A stretch of 44,323 nucleotides of DNA. Origin: Hymenoscyphus infarciens. Taxonomy: Eukaryota > Ascomycota > Leotiomycetes > Helotiales > Helotiaceae. A program made the translations under genes and the position numbers. The stretch covers positions 1 through 44,323 of the forward strand of contig LLCB01000401.1 in NCBI GenBank assembly GCA_001414345.1. The letters are read 5' to 3'. The notes below the pieces were generated by a model. The model was not told where the DNA came from and ran no database searches. It was given only the letters and a program-made list of their open reading frames with translations. Below, piece after piece: positions 1-13,663 of this stretch (positions are counted from its first letter, which is position 1; the number at the start of each line of letters is the position of its first letter).

Positions 1-1173
1 GCGTAGGCTAGCCGGACTTTAGCCCGGGTTGGATGGAATCTAGTACTAATTAGGCATAGTATAGGCGTGGAGGCGTTGTTGTGCACGCCTAACTTTTATG
101 CGTCTTCCGTACCAAATAATCGTACCCGACGATGAAATGTTCTAGAAGAGCGGGCGCTTCGACTCTTGGGAATCCCGGCGTTGTGGCGCTCGGAGAATCT
201 TTTGTCGCATCTCAGCTGTAACACTAGGCGCGGGAAAAGGTACAGATGGCATTGTCTTGGCCAATCGCGCACCATAAGCCTATTTTGGTTCCATGAATAC
301 CTAGTAACAAAAGAAGGGAGGTGGAGGCCGTTTGGAGAAAGAAAATGGGAGGAAGCGGTTATTTGGTCAACAAGACGAATGAAAGAACAATCGAGTCACG
401 CAGCAAGCGCGAGGAGTAGAAAAGCGGGGCGAGCAGCCACCAATCAACGCCACTGGCGTCATGAGCAGGGGTCTTCTGCAGTGGAAGGTTCAGCCAAAGA
501 GAGAAAGGAGAAAGAGAGCGAGCAGCACTTAAAACAGGAAACTGCAGCCCGCGGCTCCTTTAGACCTTCTCCCCCCACGAGCGAAACCTGTTACTGGCGC
601 TGTTATCACCAAGGTTCTTGAAGCTAGGCGGGAAGGAACCCTGAAAACCCCACGAACCGATTCCCTCGATTGATTTCCCAGGCTGGACCTGGACCTGGAC
701 CTGGACCTGGTGGACATACTTGCACTAGCACACCCGCTTCTCTAATTACCATTCACATCCACCCAACCTTGCCTTAGCCCTCTGGCCGATCGGGATCATC
801 ATTTGATATGATTGAATCATATCTGTATCCCCCCCACTCATTCGCTGACTTCCACTGAGATCAACAAACATTCACTTCCATTCACTTCACTTCGCATGAT
901 CTTGTACCTTCGCATACTTTTATTCTTACCATTTCCCAGTCCCATCTTCCAAACTATTGCGCTGTTTGGAATAACGGCCTCCACTTGAACTTCATCCCAT
1001 TCGCACCCACACCAAACCCTATCCCAACCTTATAAGACGAACCACGCGACAATCATACTTGCTTGGTGTGCTGGTAAGAAGGACGAGGGGGAGAAGAGGG
1101 CAAGAGGCGCGAGCTGCTATCGTGATTGGGTCGAGATATCTTCAAAGGCAGTTTTCTATACAACACCGCCATC
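1..1173. other. 5' flank of the channel gene; no gene recognised
   Basis: No open frame here shows a recognisable protein. The 151-codon frame at 166-621 is rich in Arg, Ser and Trp and looks like chance. The stretch from about 720 to 1170 is pyrimidine-rich with many CCA, CTT and CAC runs, as often seen in fungal promoters and 5' leaders. It precedes the start codon at 1174 and probably holds the promoter and leader of the channel gene. A short CTGGAC tandem repeat lies at 683-710. Confidence 0.5.
683..710. repeat. CTGGAC hexanucleotide tandem repeat
   Basis: Four perfect copies of the 6-bp unit CTGGAC are followed by a partial copy. It lies in the non-coding flank upstream of the channel gene. 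It is a simple microsatellite and no function is inferred. Confidence 0.85.
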
Positions 1174-4100
1174 ATGTCGAATTCCACCATTTCCATGTCC
1201 TCCAATGCGACCATGTCGGCGACAGCATCGGCAACCGAGACCCTTGCGGCTCCTACAGCCACTCTGGGTGTTGCTGGCTCTGCCCAGGGCTCTCAAGGAA
1301 TCAGTCTAGTCGCCTTTGTGACGGCCTTGGTCTCGTCGTTGACTATTTTTGGCATTCAGATGCTGTTGTTCATTCTCCTGAAAAATAAGCTTGCCCGCAT
1401 TTTGTGAGTTTGCTGATGCTAATATCGTTTGATGACTCTCCGGACTTTTTTGCTAATATAAATTAGCAAACCAAAAACCTATCTGGTGCCCGAGCGAGAA
1501 CGAACCGAAGCTCCTCCCAGAACACCTTGGGGCTGGCTCTTTGCCATCTTTCGATTTCGAGATCGCGAGATTATCAACAAGTGCGGCCTCGATGCCTACT
1601 TCTTCCTCCGATATTTACAAACCCTCGTATTCATTTTTATACCACTAGGAGTCGTTCTGATCCCCATCCTAGTCCCACTGAATTACGTGGGTGGCAGAGG
1701 CGGAAAATATGCTTTGGAAAATGGCAATTCGACCGACTCGACATTTGCAAATGTCACAGGATTGGATCAGGTCGCATGGGGCAATGTCCGACCAGCACAC
1801 ACGCGAAGGTATTGGGCACACTGCATTCTGGCTTTGTTGGTCATTTTTTGGGTCTGCGCCGTCTTCTTTAACGAATTGCGAGTCTACATCAAAGTCCGCC
1901 AGGATTACCTCACATCCGCAGAACATCGACTAAGGGCGTCTGCCACAACGGTACTAGTAAGCTCTATTCCTCGAAAATGGCTCACAAAGGATGCGCTCGC
2001 CGGTCTGTACGATGTCTTTCCGGGCGGAATTCGAAATATTTGGATCAACAGAAATTTTGATGAGCTGCTGGATAAGATTCATCAACGAGATGAAATTTTC
2101 AGGCAATTGGAAAACGCCGAGACCGAGCTTGTGCGAAAAGCCAAAAAGGCTCAGAAGAAACAATTGGAGAAGGAAGAGAAGATGGCTGCTCGTGACCTGA
2201 AGGGCAAAGCTCCAACCAAGGAAGAGAAAGGAAGGAGACTGAAAGCTGAGAACCAGGCTGCTGAAAGATTAGCGCAAAGCGGTGGAACAACCACGGGCGA
2301 CCCCAATCAAGTCCCTCACACTGTCGACGATGCTATAGATGAGGAGCTCGAACGATCCGCAATTGAAGAACAATCTGAAGGAGTGAAACCTCCAATACCC
2401 ATCATTGGTAATGGATTGGCAGCTTTTGGACATGGCCTCGGCGCTCTTGGACAAGGAATAGGAAAAGGATTTGGTGTTGCAGGAAATACCGTCATTGGTG
2501 GAGCTCGTAATGTTGGTAAAGACTTCGATAACAAAATTGAGACCACGAATGGTTTCATCCACATCGATTCATCGCCCATCCAAGAGGACGAAGCCTATGA
2601 CCAGTACGGTCGTTATCGCCCTGCAATGGCAACACAACCCTACGGTGCGGGAGTGGAGGATGATAGTGAGAAACCACGAGTCGATCGACCATCTGTTGAA
2701 TCGACCCAAGATGGTAGAAAATCTCAGGGTATGAGACTTCCTGGGAATACCACCCGAGACGCTGGCACTAATTTCGGCGGAAACGGCGCAAATGACAACG
2801 AAAGAGGTACTGGTTGGTGGAAGTTCTGGCAAGGTCCATCTGGAGGCTTTGCATCTCCTCTTCCTACCGGTTATGAAGACGGTGATGAGTTTCCACTTAC
2901 TCAGACGGACGGGGCTCATGACCAAGAATATTCGGAAAAGCGCACAGGCTTGTTTGCCAAATTCATGAGTATTTTCGATCCTCTCAGAGGCGAAAAGGTG
3001 AAGCCTATCGAGTACCCTATTGCGTATAACAAAGCCTACGAGGAGAACGCACCCGGCGCAGTTTGGCAAAAGTTTCTCAAGGAAAAAGACCGCCCAACCC
3101 ATAGGCTTGCGCTCTTCAAATGGACGCCCGGCTGGTTTTTTACACTGCCCCTCATCCACAAAAAGGTTGATACAATCTACTGGTGTCGTGGAGAGTTGGC
3201 GCGATTGAACTTGGAAATTGAATTGGACCAGAAGCAACCAGAGAGGTTTCCCCTGATGACATCCGCCTTTATCCAATTCAACCACCAAGTTGCTGCCCAC
3301 ATGGCATGCCAGGCTGTTACCCACCACGTTCCCAAACAGATGGCGCCGAGGACTGTCGAAATCTCACCCAATGATGTCCTTTGGGACAATATGTCCATTA
3401 GCTGGTGGGAGGCCTGGGTAAGAACTGGGGCCGTTACTGTTATTGTGGCAGGTATGATTGTACTCTGGGCTATTCCTGTTGCTTGGACTGCCACACTTTC
3501 TCAAATCACTTCCTTGGCAAACGAATATCCATGGTTGAACTGGCTCAACAGAATAGACAGAAAGGTCCTTCAGGCTATTGCTGGTGTCTTACCCGCCATA
3601 GTTCTTGCGATCTTGCTAGCCATTGTTCCAATGATTTTGGGCTATCTAGCTCAACTTCAAGGTGCCCAAACAGGGAGGGAAAAGCAACGGTCTGTTCAAA
3701 ATTATTACTTTGCTTTTCTGTTCGTTCAAGTCTTCCTCATCGTCTCCATCTCCGGGGGTATTAGCGCCACAATCTCGGCATCTGCCAAGGACATCACCTC
3801 CATTCCAGAGACTCTAGCAACTCAACTTCCAAAGGCTGCAAATTACTTCTTCTCTTACATGATCCTACAAGCCTTATCTACGGCTTCTGGTACACTCTTG
3901 CAGGTATTTACCCTCGTACTTTGGTATTTACTTCCGAAACTTTTCGACAATACCGCTCGTCAAAAGTGGATTCGAAACACAACGCTTCCAAATGTCACAT
4001 GGGGAACACTTTTCCCTGTCTACACCAACTTCGCTTGCATTGCAATCATCTACAGCGTTGTTGCACCAATCATTATAGTATTTGCCCTTATCACGTTTAG

Positions 4101-4989
4101 TCTCCTGTGGATTGCCCACAGATACAACATGCTCTACGTCACCCGGTTCGCATTAGACACTGGTGGGTTGCTTTATCCGCGAGCCATCAATCAAACCTTC
4201 ACCGGTCTGTATGTCATGGAGATCTGCATGATTGGTTTGTTCTTCCTGGTTCGGGACGAAAATGGGAAAACCGCCTGTTTCATCCAAGCGATCATCATGA
4301 TTGTTGCCACATTTCTTACAGTCATCTACCAATTTCTCCTCAACAGATCGTTTGGACCGCTGTTTCAACACTTGCCCATTACTTTCGAAGACGAGGCTGT
4401 TTTGCGAGATGAGGCTTTCGAGCGCGCGCAAGCTCGTCGTCTTGGACTCGTAGAGGAAGAGGATGTAGAGGTCGGCGCAACGGAAAATAACGGCATAGAA
4501 ATGACAAGACTCAACAAGCCATCTCATGATAACAAGTTCTCCAAGCTGAATCCTGTCAACATTGTAACAGGAGCTGGTAGTTGGGCATTGAAGTCGGGTC
4601 GAGATATCAAGTCCAAGACGTTTGGGCGTCATGATGCCGGCGAGCCTAGACTTCGAAGGCGCAGACACAGGGACGCGGAAGCTCAAGCAAAGATCGCCGA
4701 TGCATTATACGGGGGCATCAACGATGATATTGAAGACCTGACACCCGAGGAGAGAGACATCCTTGTGCGCCACGCCTTCCAACATTATGCTCTCCGAGCA
4801 AGAAGGCCGATCGTGTGGATCCCCCGAGACGATACGGGAGTGAGTGACGATGAGATCAAGCGAACGAGAGATTACGCTGGAGGCAACATCTGGATCAGCA
4901 ATGTGGGAGCGGCTTTGGATGGAAAGGCTCGAGTGGTGTATGGGAAGAATCCACCGGATTTCTCGGAGATTGACATCATCAATTTGTAG
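1174..4989 (+). CDS. PHM7/CSC1/RSN1-family calcium-permeable stress-gated channel (DUF221)
   Basis: Two exons, 1174-1403 and 1467-4989, joined across a 63-bp intron (GTGAGT...AATTAG, branch-like GCTAAT), give 1250 residues. Exon 1 encodes a short Ser/Thr-rich extracellular N-terminus and the first membrane helix (SLVAFVTALVSSLTIFGIQM). After the junction come the family's N-terminal block (YLVPERERTEAPPRTPWGW) and two further helices. A long, charged cytosolic domain of about 400 residues follows, with a Gly-rich segment near residues 330-370. The multi-helix pore region then runs from about residue 660 to 980 (ISWWEAWVRTGAV onward). The C-terminal PHM7_ext-like tail ends in IWIPRDDTGVS... 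and SEIDIINL. By family knowledge this is an OSCA/TMEM63-related cation channel gated by membrane or osmotic stress, located in the plasma membrane or ER. Which yeast paralogue (CSC1, PHM7, RSN1) it corresponds to cannot be decided here. The start at 1174 is the first ATG before the first helix in the same frame. Confidence 0.93.
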
Positions 4990-6374
4990 ATTTTTGTTGT
5001 TCCCTCTTCTCATCCCAGTTGAGAGAGGGCTTGCAGTTGAACATAGTTTTCTTCTCTCTTGGGTAGATACAGAACTTTGGGTGTTCTGTTTTGCATTGCA
5101 TCAGGAGCTGGTCGTTTTCTTAGATTTTTTCTCTTGTGCTTTTTTTTTAGCGTGCATTGGGAATATGGCGTTTTGAGAGTGATGATACCAGTAGTATAGA
5201 TATGAAATAGATGAACCTTTGTTTGACTTGATTTTGAATCTGTGGGTTTGATGGGTGATTAACTGCCCTCTTGATTTCACTCATGAGTGGGTTGAGAACT
5301 CGATTCCCCTTCTGAATAAAAAAGATCGCACAATGTTGATTGGAATTGATCTGTAATGAATGGTCGAAATGATAGAAAAGGGAGCATGTGAAGGTCCCTC
5401 GCTTAGTCGAACCCAACCCCCTCCTCTCCTCTGTCCCCCAACCCCTTCAAAAATACAAGATAATATGTAAGAACCATACAAACTCACCACCACGCTGGCG
5501 AGTACATCACTTACCATCATGACAGGAAGCACAACTTGAACGCCCGCAGGAATCATAGTAGTCTTCCAACAATTCTCGCTAGAGGATTTCCTGAAGCCTG
5601 AAGCCTGAAGCCTGCGCACCCCTCAGAGTGTGGAGAGTTTTTGGTCGTTGCTTTGCTCTGCGTACCGCCCTCACATTCTTACAGAACTACCAGGAATTCA
5701 GAAGTCGATTTCCTGTTTCTCTTTCTAGATTCTTGGTGGTATTTCTTTGATTATCGGTTAGCCGGGACTAACTCTTGGTATAGCTGTGCGTGCGGTGGGA
5801 TGGAGGGTTTTAGTTTTAGAGGGGTTTAGTTTTAGTATGTCTTACACGTGGAAATCTGTCACCTGATGTGCATGCGCTAATGAAAGTGGAGGTGGAAAGG
5901 AAAGCGGTGAAGCCTTTAGAACTACCACCCTAGTGTTTGTTTAGCAAGGAACTATTTCTCGAGAAGGTCTACGAGGTCAAGGTCTTGATGGATGGTTAAA
6001 GTCTTCCCTTTTTCGATTGCAACGATGATGAGTGAGTCAGAGCGGGGGGAAGAAGCGATCTCGCTAGTTGAGTGCTGAGTTAGTATCAGGGAAGCAGAGC
6101 TCCTCGACACCCTCGACCCTGGCTCGACTTGGGCCTCGAGAAGATACCGGACTCATTGCTTGCCCCAAGTAGTGTGAACTCATCGCATTCCCTCTATCTA
6201 ACTTCTATCGGCCGTGATTCATTATCCAAAAGATCCATCGCCATCCTCTAAATTTTCCAACCAAAGGTAACCAGAAGAAACATCCCAAGCCCACCACTAT
6301 CCAACCCCTCAAAGTAATCCTCCATGACAAAAAACTCAACGAAATTCCCAGCCCCAGATAACCAAAGATAGTTT
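4990..6374. other. Convergent 3' gap between channel and guanine deaminase genes
   Basis: This 1.4-kb stretch separates two genes that end towards each other. It should hold both 3' UTRs and polyadenylation signals. A minus-strand frame at 5281-5619 contains a short hydrophobic run (IPAGVQVVLPVMMVSDV) next to good GTAAGT and GTGAGT donor-like sites. It could be the start of a small unrecognised gene, but I could not build a convincing spliced product. A 7-bp tandem repeat sits at 5590-5614. Confidence 0.4.
5590..5614. repeat. CCTGAAG heptanucleotide tandem repeat
   Basis: Three perfect copies of CCTGAAG followed by a partial CCTG lie in the non-coding gap between two convergent genes. It is a short microsatellite. 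Confidence 0.8.
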
Positions 6375-7846
6375 TCACTTCTTAACCTCATGCACCAAAC
6401 GGCCTTGAACCCAAACAGCAAGGGTATTGCGATCATCCCCGTTAAACACCCACTTCGCAATCCGTTCCTCCCAGTTCTCCCACCCAAACATATCGACCGG
6501 GCTTTCCTCCACAATATCCGTAGCTTTGACACACTCTGGATTTCCCTCATCCTCAGCCCAATAATTAGGTCCCAGACCAATCAATTGGGCATCCCACTCC
6601 ATTCCAACTTCAAAGCCTCCAATCTTCTCCCCAAGTCCCACAACACTAGCACCTCCTCTCGTCGCTAGATAGAGAACCTCTTCAATGGATAATTTCGCCT
6701 TATCATCTCCACCCATCGCCACATGTCTACTAACAAGACTAGCTTGCCTCGCAGCCTCGAGGATGGAGGGACTATACCCACCGCTCATATCCGTTCCCAA
6801 ACCAACCTCAACACCCTTCTCCAGTAACCACCGGACTTTACAAGTTCCAGATGTGATACTAGAGTTCGAGCATGGACAATGAGAGACCTTGGATTTCCTT
6901 TTCAGAATGAGATCTACCTCTGATTCATCGAGATGGATTGCATGAGCCAGGATGGTTTTCGGAGTCAGGAGACCATGGGAATCATACACAGATGTGTAAT
7001 TAGGGGAGTCTGGAAAGAGTTCTTTGACGAGATCGAGTTCTCCCTTGTTTTCCGAGATGTGGGTTTGAATTGGGAGATTGGTTTCCTTGTGAAGGGCTCC
7101 AAGTTGAGTCATGAGTTCTGTCGTGCAACCTGGTGCGAATCGCGGTGTGAGAATTGGAGTGATAAGTTTATTTGAGGGATCGATTTCGGCGATGTGGGCG
7201 ATGGTTTGCTTGGTTGCTTCGATTGCTTGGGCTGGTGATTCGTCCTTGTACCACTCGGGCGATAAGGTATCTAGACAGCATCTCCCAACAAAAGCACGTT
7301 GGCCATTAGCGAGGCAAAGGTCGGAAAGTAGATTGGTGGCAGGAACATGAATAGTCGCATAGTAAGCAGCAGTGGTAGTCCCATGAGACAGAGTCCGTTT
7401 GATGCATCTAGCATAGACTGCTTTCGCCCTGGCGAGATCTTTAAGACTACTTTCCATGGGAAAAGTATATGTCGTCAGCCAATCCAAAAGAGTTGACTTC
7501 CCAAAGATACCAGCGTTTGGAAACTGGGGTGCGTGAATATGTGTATCTTGCAAACAATCAGCATCTCACTCTTGCGCCAGTCGCTGGTTATTAAGAAAGG
7601 AGGCAAACCGATGAATCCAGGAAAGAAGAATTGCCCCTTCTTAGCCACCCGAACCGTAACATCTCTCTTCTCCCATCCCAGTCGGGGAATGCTGACCTCC
7701 TCAGCTTTCTTCAGGTCACACCCCGCTTCAATTGCCACGATAACCCCTTTTTCATCCACGAAAAAGGCAGCACCCTCCAGTGTCTCTAGATTATCCAAGT
7801 CCTTGCAATGCACAAAATCCCCTAAGAAGACACTTTTTCCAGACAT
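6375..7846 (-). CDS. GUD1: Guanine deaminase
   Basis: Two exons on the minus strand, 7846-7609 and 7546-6375, flank a 62-bp intron (GTTTGC...GCAAG) and give 469 residues, close to the yeast (489) and human (454) enzymes as I recall them. The splice rebuilds the metal-binding signature PGFIDTHIHAPQ, so His82 and His84 sit exactly at the junction. Further amidohydrolase motifs follow: QTHISE, LAHAIHLDE, SHCPCSNSS (the family's HCP.SN motif) and the zinc/catalytic Asp in GLGTDMSGG. The enzyme hydrolyses guanine to xanthine and ammonia in purine salvage, in the cytosol. It is transcribed towards the channel gene and lies downstream of NTE1 in the same direction. The substrate is assigned from the guanine-deaminase-specific HAPQ and HCP.SN motifs; a related aminohydrolase is a less likely alternative. 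Confidence 0.92.
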
Positions 7847-8337
7847 CCTTTAAAAGATAAGCAAAATTTCCCAAGAAGATCAGTGTAAGATCAGTCGTGC
7901 CGTGAGGCGAAGCAAAGAGAGCGAAGGATGCCGGCTAATTATATTCACTTCGCTGATACTTGGGTATTATTTGGATGAAAAGTGAAGTTTGTGAAATAGT
8001 GATTTGGGAGGTGACAATTGTCCAATGACGTTTCAGAGGAGGTACGAAGTAGCTTCTTTAGGAAAGAGGGGTGGGCCTAGCGGCCGGAGACCGCCTATTG
8101 CCGAAGCATCTAGCCAGACTAGTTATTTACTGTTTTGCTTCTTCTGATCGGTTATTCCGAAGAACAAATTGTCAAGTTTCCGCGATGTTTGGTAGACATT
8201 GAACAATCCAAAGTTATAAGTCAAAGTCGCATGCCGCTTGTGCGCTAATATTTACCTACCTATTCTAATGCAATGAATCGGGTATCCCAAAGCGCCTTGA
8301 AAATCTACCACCGGAACAACCAGACAATGCATCACGC
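7847..8337. other. Spacer between guanine deaminase and NTE1
   Basis: This 490-bp non-coding spacer should carry the guanine deaminase promoter and the NTE1 3' UTR, both on the minus strand. No other gene or clear repeat was seen. Confidence 0.5.
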
Positions 8338-11300
8338 CTATATACTTGCTCTACGAGGGGCCATAGTTCTCCGCAAAGCCTTCTTCTCTTCCGTCTCGTC
8401 CAGTAATGGCAGGACTCCCTGCTCTCTCATCTGCGCTAAGAACGCCTGTCCATACTTGTAACCGACCTGGTATATCTCATCAAACTTCCCAAAGTCCAAA
8501 GTGCCATAGTCGTCTATTGGTGGCCTCATGTAAAGGCAACCTGGGGTATTCTTGGCTCGTTCCAGAGCATCCACACTTGAAACATATGCAAGTCGTGCTT
8601 GGATTTCCGCCAATGTAGGTGGATTGGGGTACGACGAAAAGGGGTTCCATCGATTGGCAAAAGCCCAGAATCCAGACAACGAGTCTCCAAAGGTTTGTGG
8701 AGTATCGTCGTCAAGACTTCCTACATCAATAGCGAATATAACATCCGCTCCCAGAGACTTCATATGTGTAACTGTAAGATTGTCCACATAACCTCCATCG
8801 AGCAACATGCTGCCTTCATCGCAAAGTGGAGGAAGCAAACCAGCAAGTGACATGGATGCCCGCACGTAACGCCACGCGTAACCACTTGTATGGATTTCTG
8901 AGCGACTTTTGCTAATGTTAGTCGTGTTGCAATAAAATTCCAGCCAGAAATCCTCAATCTGGGTGTTTCCAAAGGTTTTGAAGATTCCACGGTTGAACTC
9001 ATGCCCAGTGGTATAGGACGCGGAGGGGTATGTCAGATCCAAGGCAAAACGCCACATGCTAGCCATACGTCCTGAGAATTTCTTTGCCCGCCCATACATG
9101 GGAACAACATCGGCATCACGAGCGTACAAGGCTCCGATGAAGGAGCCAATCGATGTGCCTCCAATAATGTCGATGGGGATACCAGCTTCCTCTAATGCTC
9201 TGATAATCCCAACCTGGGTAATGCCTCTAGCACCACCGCCTCCTAGAACAAGACCAATTGATTTGCCACACAACCGCCGAGCAATTCTATGGAAGTCTCC
9301 TTTGAACGGCGTGTCTGCTGAATATAGTGGGGTTTGTCGAACTCTGCGAGATGTGTACTTCTGTATCTCTGCTTGAAGGACTTGAACCCTCTGTTTGAGT
9401 GTGGATCCAAACCTCCTCGTTTGGGGATGAACTGGAACAGAGCTTGTTCTGAAAGCCATTTGTACATGGTGATGACCGCCATTGATCCACACTCGGTTGC
9501 GTAGCCAGGCTCTGGTCACTCCTTGAGGGACAAATCTATCTGCGTGCAAGAGAACCAATTCTTTCCTTGCAGTCGTTTTCATCCCCAAGAGGAAGCGCTC
9601 GTATTCTCCGATTGCCGGCGAACCTTCGGCCAGACCAACAAGCAAGATGCAATCAGCCTGACTTATACATGTTTGGGTCCAAGGGGAGTTCACGTTGGTG
9701 TCTGTTGTCCATATTAGTATAATGATGGAAGTCAAGTTGGAGAGTGTATAGACCCTCGACCATACTATTACACTACGAGTGACATAAAACATTTCTCCGA
9801 GGGAAAAGAGGTTGAAGAAATTGAAACTTACCTGCAACGTACAAGACAAGACCATATTTTTCTTCCAGGTCAGCAAGGTACTGTGACAGTTTTAATTTGC
9901 CCATACGACTAAAGGCATGCCGACCGAGATGACTGAGAATTGCCGCTTGGTTAAGTGATGTAACGCCATTCGCTGCCCCTATCTGGGATAGTGCATTCAT
10001 CAAACGGCTGCCAAACTCCACAACTGGTACACCAGCGGTGACTGGAAGAATGGCCACTGTCCTGAGATTGACAGTAGAGGACACTTTGTTACTTTTAGCT
10101 CCCGTCACCTTTTCTTTGCCTTGGTCAAAAATTGGATCCTCAATCAACGCTCGCATACGGGATGCTATGATTTGAGATATTTTGATGGTGATCCCCGGGT
10201 GCTCTTGTGCAAGACTGTTGAACAGAGTCTTTGGAAACTTTGCGAGTTCTGTGTCACGAATAGCGTGCAGTGTTGCTGGCCGAGTGGACTCTGTCATGAC
10301 TTCCAATTCGCCCACGCTCTCACCTTGACCGTATTCGCCCACAACCTTCATTTCAGCTTCATCATTATTTAAAACCAGTCGCAGACGACCGTTCAAGACA
10401 ATATAAATCGCATCACTGTCATCACCTTGATGATAGATAACTTGTCCAGCGCTGACTTGAACCCACTCGAGGGCGAAATCAATATGTAGGATGAGTCTGG
10501 GCAAAAGGCTCGTTAAACGTTTCGCCATTGTCAGCAAAACGACGGGATATTTCTCAACGATCCTTTCCAATGATGAGCGTGGCAAGAAACCAACGTAGAC
10601 ATCGGTTTTGGCGACGACATCGATGAAAGAGCGATAGGCTGAAATGGTACCGATATACCCAGCAATCCCACCGGGTTTGATGAGAGAAAGAGTTTTGCGT
10701 CCCTTTGGTTTGCGCTTCTTTCCGTCATTATTGTTTGCAGTTCCTGGTAGAGATGTTCGTGAAGAGCCTGTTTTGATCCGAGAAAGCGGCTGTTCACCAG
10801 GTTTGGTGGGGGTTCGATGTGATGACCCAAGGACAGTAGACTCGGACTTCTCATCCACAGGGACGCTGACGTCGAGGAAACCATCTATAACATAGTACAG
10901 CCCCGGGTTGCGTTCTCCTTGTTCCACGAGAATGGACCCCTTGGGAAAGTACACGATTTCCACTTCGTCTTTCAACTCCTGGGCCAAACCTTGTGTACTG
11001 GGGAAACCCCCCACACTTATTCCACTGGACGCCACCGATTCAGTGTCCGCATCGACAGAGGCCTCATAAGGATCTATGAATCCGAAAGCATTGCTGCTGA
11101 ACACCGCCTTCTGTTTTCTCTGATCATAAGATACAAGTCTTGGTGAAGCTTCAACAGAGTCCGCCATTTTCAAAGCATTTTTTGTGTTTGTGAGTCCAAT
11201 GGCTTTAAAGATACATTCTAAAATCGATCCACGGAACATGCTGTCTTCATCAATAGACTCCTGACGATGTAATGTTGTGCGTGGTTTTAAAGTGTGTGCG

Positions 11301-13143
11301 AAAGGATTAAAACTTCGTTGCGCAAGTGGACTTTGACTATCGTGATGCCAAACTTCTGGAGCTTGTCCTTTAGATAGGGGGGTTCCTTGAGTAGTATTTC
11401 CATTAGTTCGTCGGCCTCCAGAGCGTGACATTTGAATATTGGTGAGTAGATCACCCGGGCTTGGATTTGTGCTCGCATCGCGCGAGGAGGGCCCATCAAA
11501 AATATTCTCGTTCAGAGATGCAGCTCCCTTGGTGGAAGATGCATGAACGGTCGCTTCTTTTCGAAGGCTGTTGCTCGATCGACGTCTTCGACCAGCGCTG
11601 GAATTGTGCAATGCGATTCCCTTGCTGCCCTCTTCAGGACCAATTCTTTCCCTCTCGCGGGTGAACTTCTCCTTGAGCCGTTCCAACGCATTACCACGGA
11701 GAAAGTTGGGCAACTCATAAGTTGTGTACTTGTTCATGTGCTTCTCTGTTCTAAGAACTTCACTGGTCAGTCCAAGGTACGAATGGCTCGTAGCAAGAGT
11801 GACCCTCTGCAATCTCGTCAAAATGACCTGGACAATATGTGCAGTAGCTTTAGGATAGACTCTTGTCAATCGACGGAATGCACTTGCTGGAATGATGGCA
11901 ATGGTGGTATCAACTGTAGCTCTGGCCACTATGTCAGGGTGCGCAGAATGAGTATTACTCCTTCTTGCCTTTGGTCTTGGCTTCTGGTCCCCTGCAGCAT
12001 CGAGTGACATGGGCGGAACTCTTGGGAGGGTGGTACCACTACCACCAGGCGTGGAGCCCACCATGGTTGAAGACCTGCGATCTCTCCGACTTGCAGAACT
12101 TGGTTCATTGGGAGGAGCACCATATATGGGACTGGTTGGAAGCGAAGGGGGTGTATCGTGGTGACGGTGGTCGTACTCGAACCCAGCACTTGACGGAAAT
12201 CTTTGATGACGGAAACCAGCACTTGAAGCACTTGATTCCATGTTATCATCTTCAGTGTGTCTCAGTTTAACATCCTCGGTAAAGAGAGACAAAATGGAGA
12301 ACAGAGAAGACATCGGGGCACCGTTCTTCACTTCGGTTAATAATTGATAACCTTGATGCCCGCTGCCCATATTGTTGTCATCACCACTGTCCGAATCATT
12401 TTGGTTGAAGAGCGTCTCAGAGTCAGATTCGCGGCCTTCTCTCGCGGACTTGACAAAGATTTCCACGAGACCATCAACCACCAAGCAGAACCCCTTTTCC
12501 TCCTCTAGATTCAGCGTTTCTCCTGCTATAAGTTTCCTTGTTTGCATGCTCCGCGTAAGTTCGTGGAAGACGGGTCTCTCCATGTATCCAAACACCTTGA
12601 TGGCGCTCAGGAATTCGTCCAGGTAATTGGAAAACCCCGACTTGGAACCCTCCTCCTGCGTATCCGGATACAGATCTACCTGCGGCTCCTTTCGTTGGGG
12701 TTCTGGAGGTAACCGGGTATACATGTTTAGAAATCTATACCGAACGAACCAACTTATAGTTGACATGAATGCGACCAGAATTAACATCCTGCAGATATTA
12801 GCCACTGGACAACAAGAGTATACACAGATAAGAAAAGAAAAATAACATACAAGGTGGTCGCGTTCATGGTGACGGTGAGGCTTGTTGAAAAGAGGGTAAA
12901 GAGAAAAGAGGGCATGGTAATAGTGGTAAAGGTGATCAACCAGTACAGAACACCTGGTACAAATTGGATTGCAGAAACGATCATTCGACCAAAAATCCAC
13001 AGCCATGATGATGCTGGAGGGGGGTCTGTCACTGCCTTTGCGGTGGCTAAAGCCAATGATGCTGTGGTGGTTGCTCCCACGCTGCTGGACAAGCTCGTGC
13101 TTGTGAAGCTCTGAGCACTGGAAAACGATTCCGAGAGCGACAT
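8338..13143 (-). CDS. NTE1: Lysophospholipase NTE1 (neuropathy target esterase homologue)
   Basis: Three minus-strand exons, 13143-12851, 12788-9832 and 9701-8338, with introns of 62 bp (GTATGT...TGCAG) and 130 bp (GTAAGT...CAACAG), give 1537 residues. The N-terminus has a hydrophobic region spanning the first intron, which anchors the protein in the ER. The middle holds three cyclic-nucleotide-binding-like domains, one near the N-terminus and two before the catalytic part, separated by long Ser-rich linkers. Exon 3 carries the patatin domain: the oxyanion loop GGGGARG at about residues 1237-1243, the nucleophile GTSIGS with Ser1267, and the catalytic Asp in LLDGGYVDN. The enzyme deacylates phosphatidylcholine to glycerophosphocholine and is known to affect membrane lipid balance. 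The second intron was placed so that the family's [15 protein letters not shown] block is continuous. Confidence 0.96.
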
Positions 13144-13663
13144 GTCGACGATGGTGAGTCCACCGTGGAGGCAGCTCAGCTTTTGATAGGAGAGCTTCGC
13201 ATTTGGAGAAGTGGGTAAGGAGGTAAGGAGTTACGGTAGAGGGTAGGATAGCTCAAGCGTTTGCGATCATCTGCTCGCCTGGTGCGTGTTTGAGACTCGA
13301 CCTTCTATTGGGAATTCAAGATTCCCTTCTGTCACCAGGATGGCATTGCTCGAGACCTGGAGCTCCCGCCCAAGCCAAGCCAGCTCCGGGGAAAATCCCG
13401 TGCCAAGGCCGACCCGCGCTAACCGAATCCGCACATGCCACACTGAGATTTTGAGCTGCGAGTTGGGGTCAACGTTGGTGACTCTCGCATACCCAACGCC
13501 CGCAAACAACCACCACTCTCAACTTGGCTCATTCTACATTTAAAAAGCGCCCACGAGCAGCGCCGGAACTCCTTCTCGCCAGAACCCCTGCACCCTCAGC
13601 AACGAAGCGCCCCTCGAATTCTCCCTAATTAGCTCGCGCCCCGCTTGCGCAATAACCGCAAAG
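13144..13663. promoter_or_regulatory. Divergent promoter region of NTE1 and SUI2
   Basis: These 520 bp separate the start codons of NTE1 (minus) and SUI2 (plus), so both promoters and leaders must lie here. Open frames inside (13267-13543 on both strands) have no recognisable product. No specific factor-binding site could be assigned by eye. Confidence 0.6.
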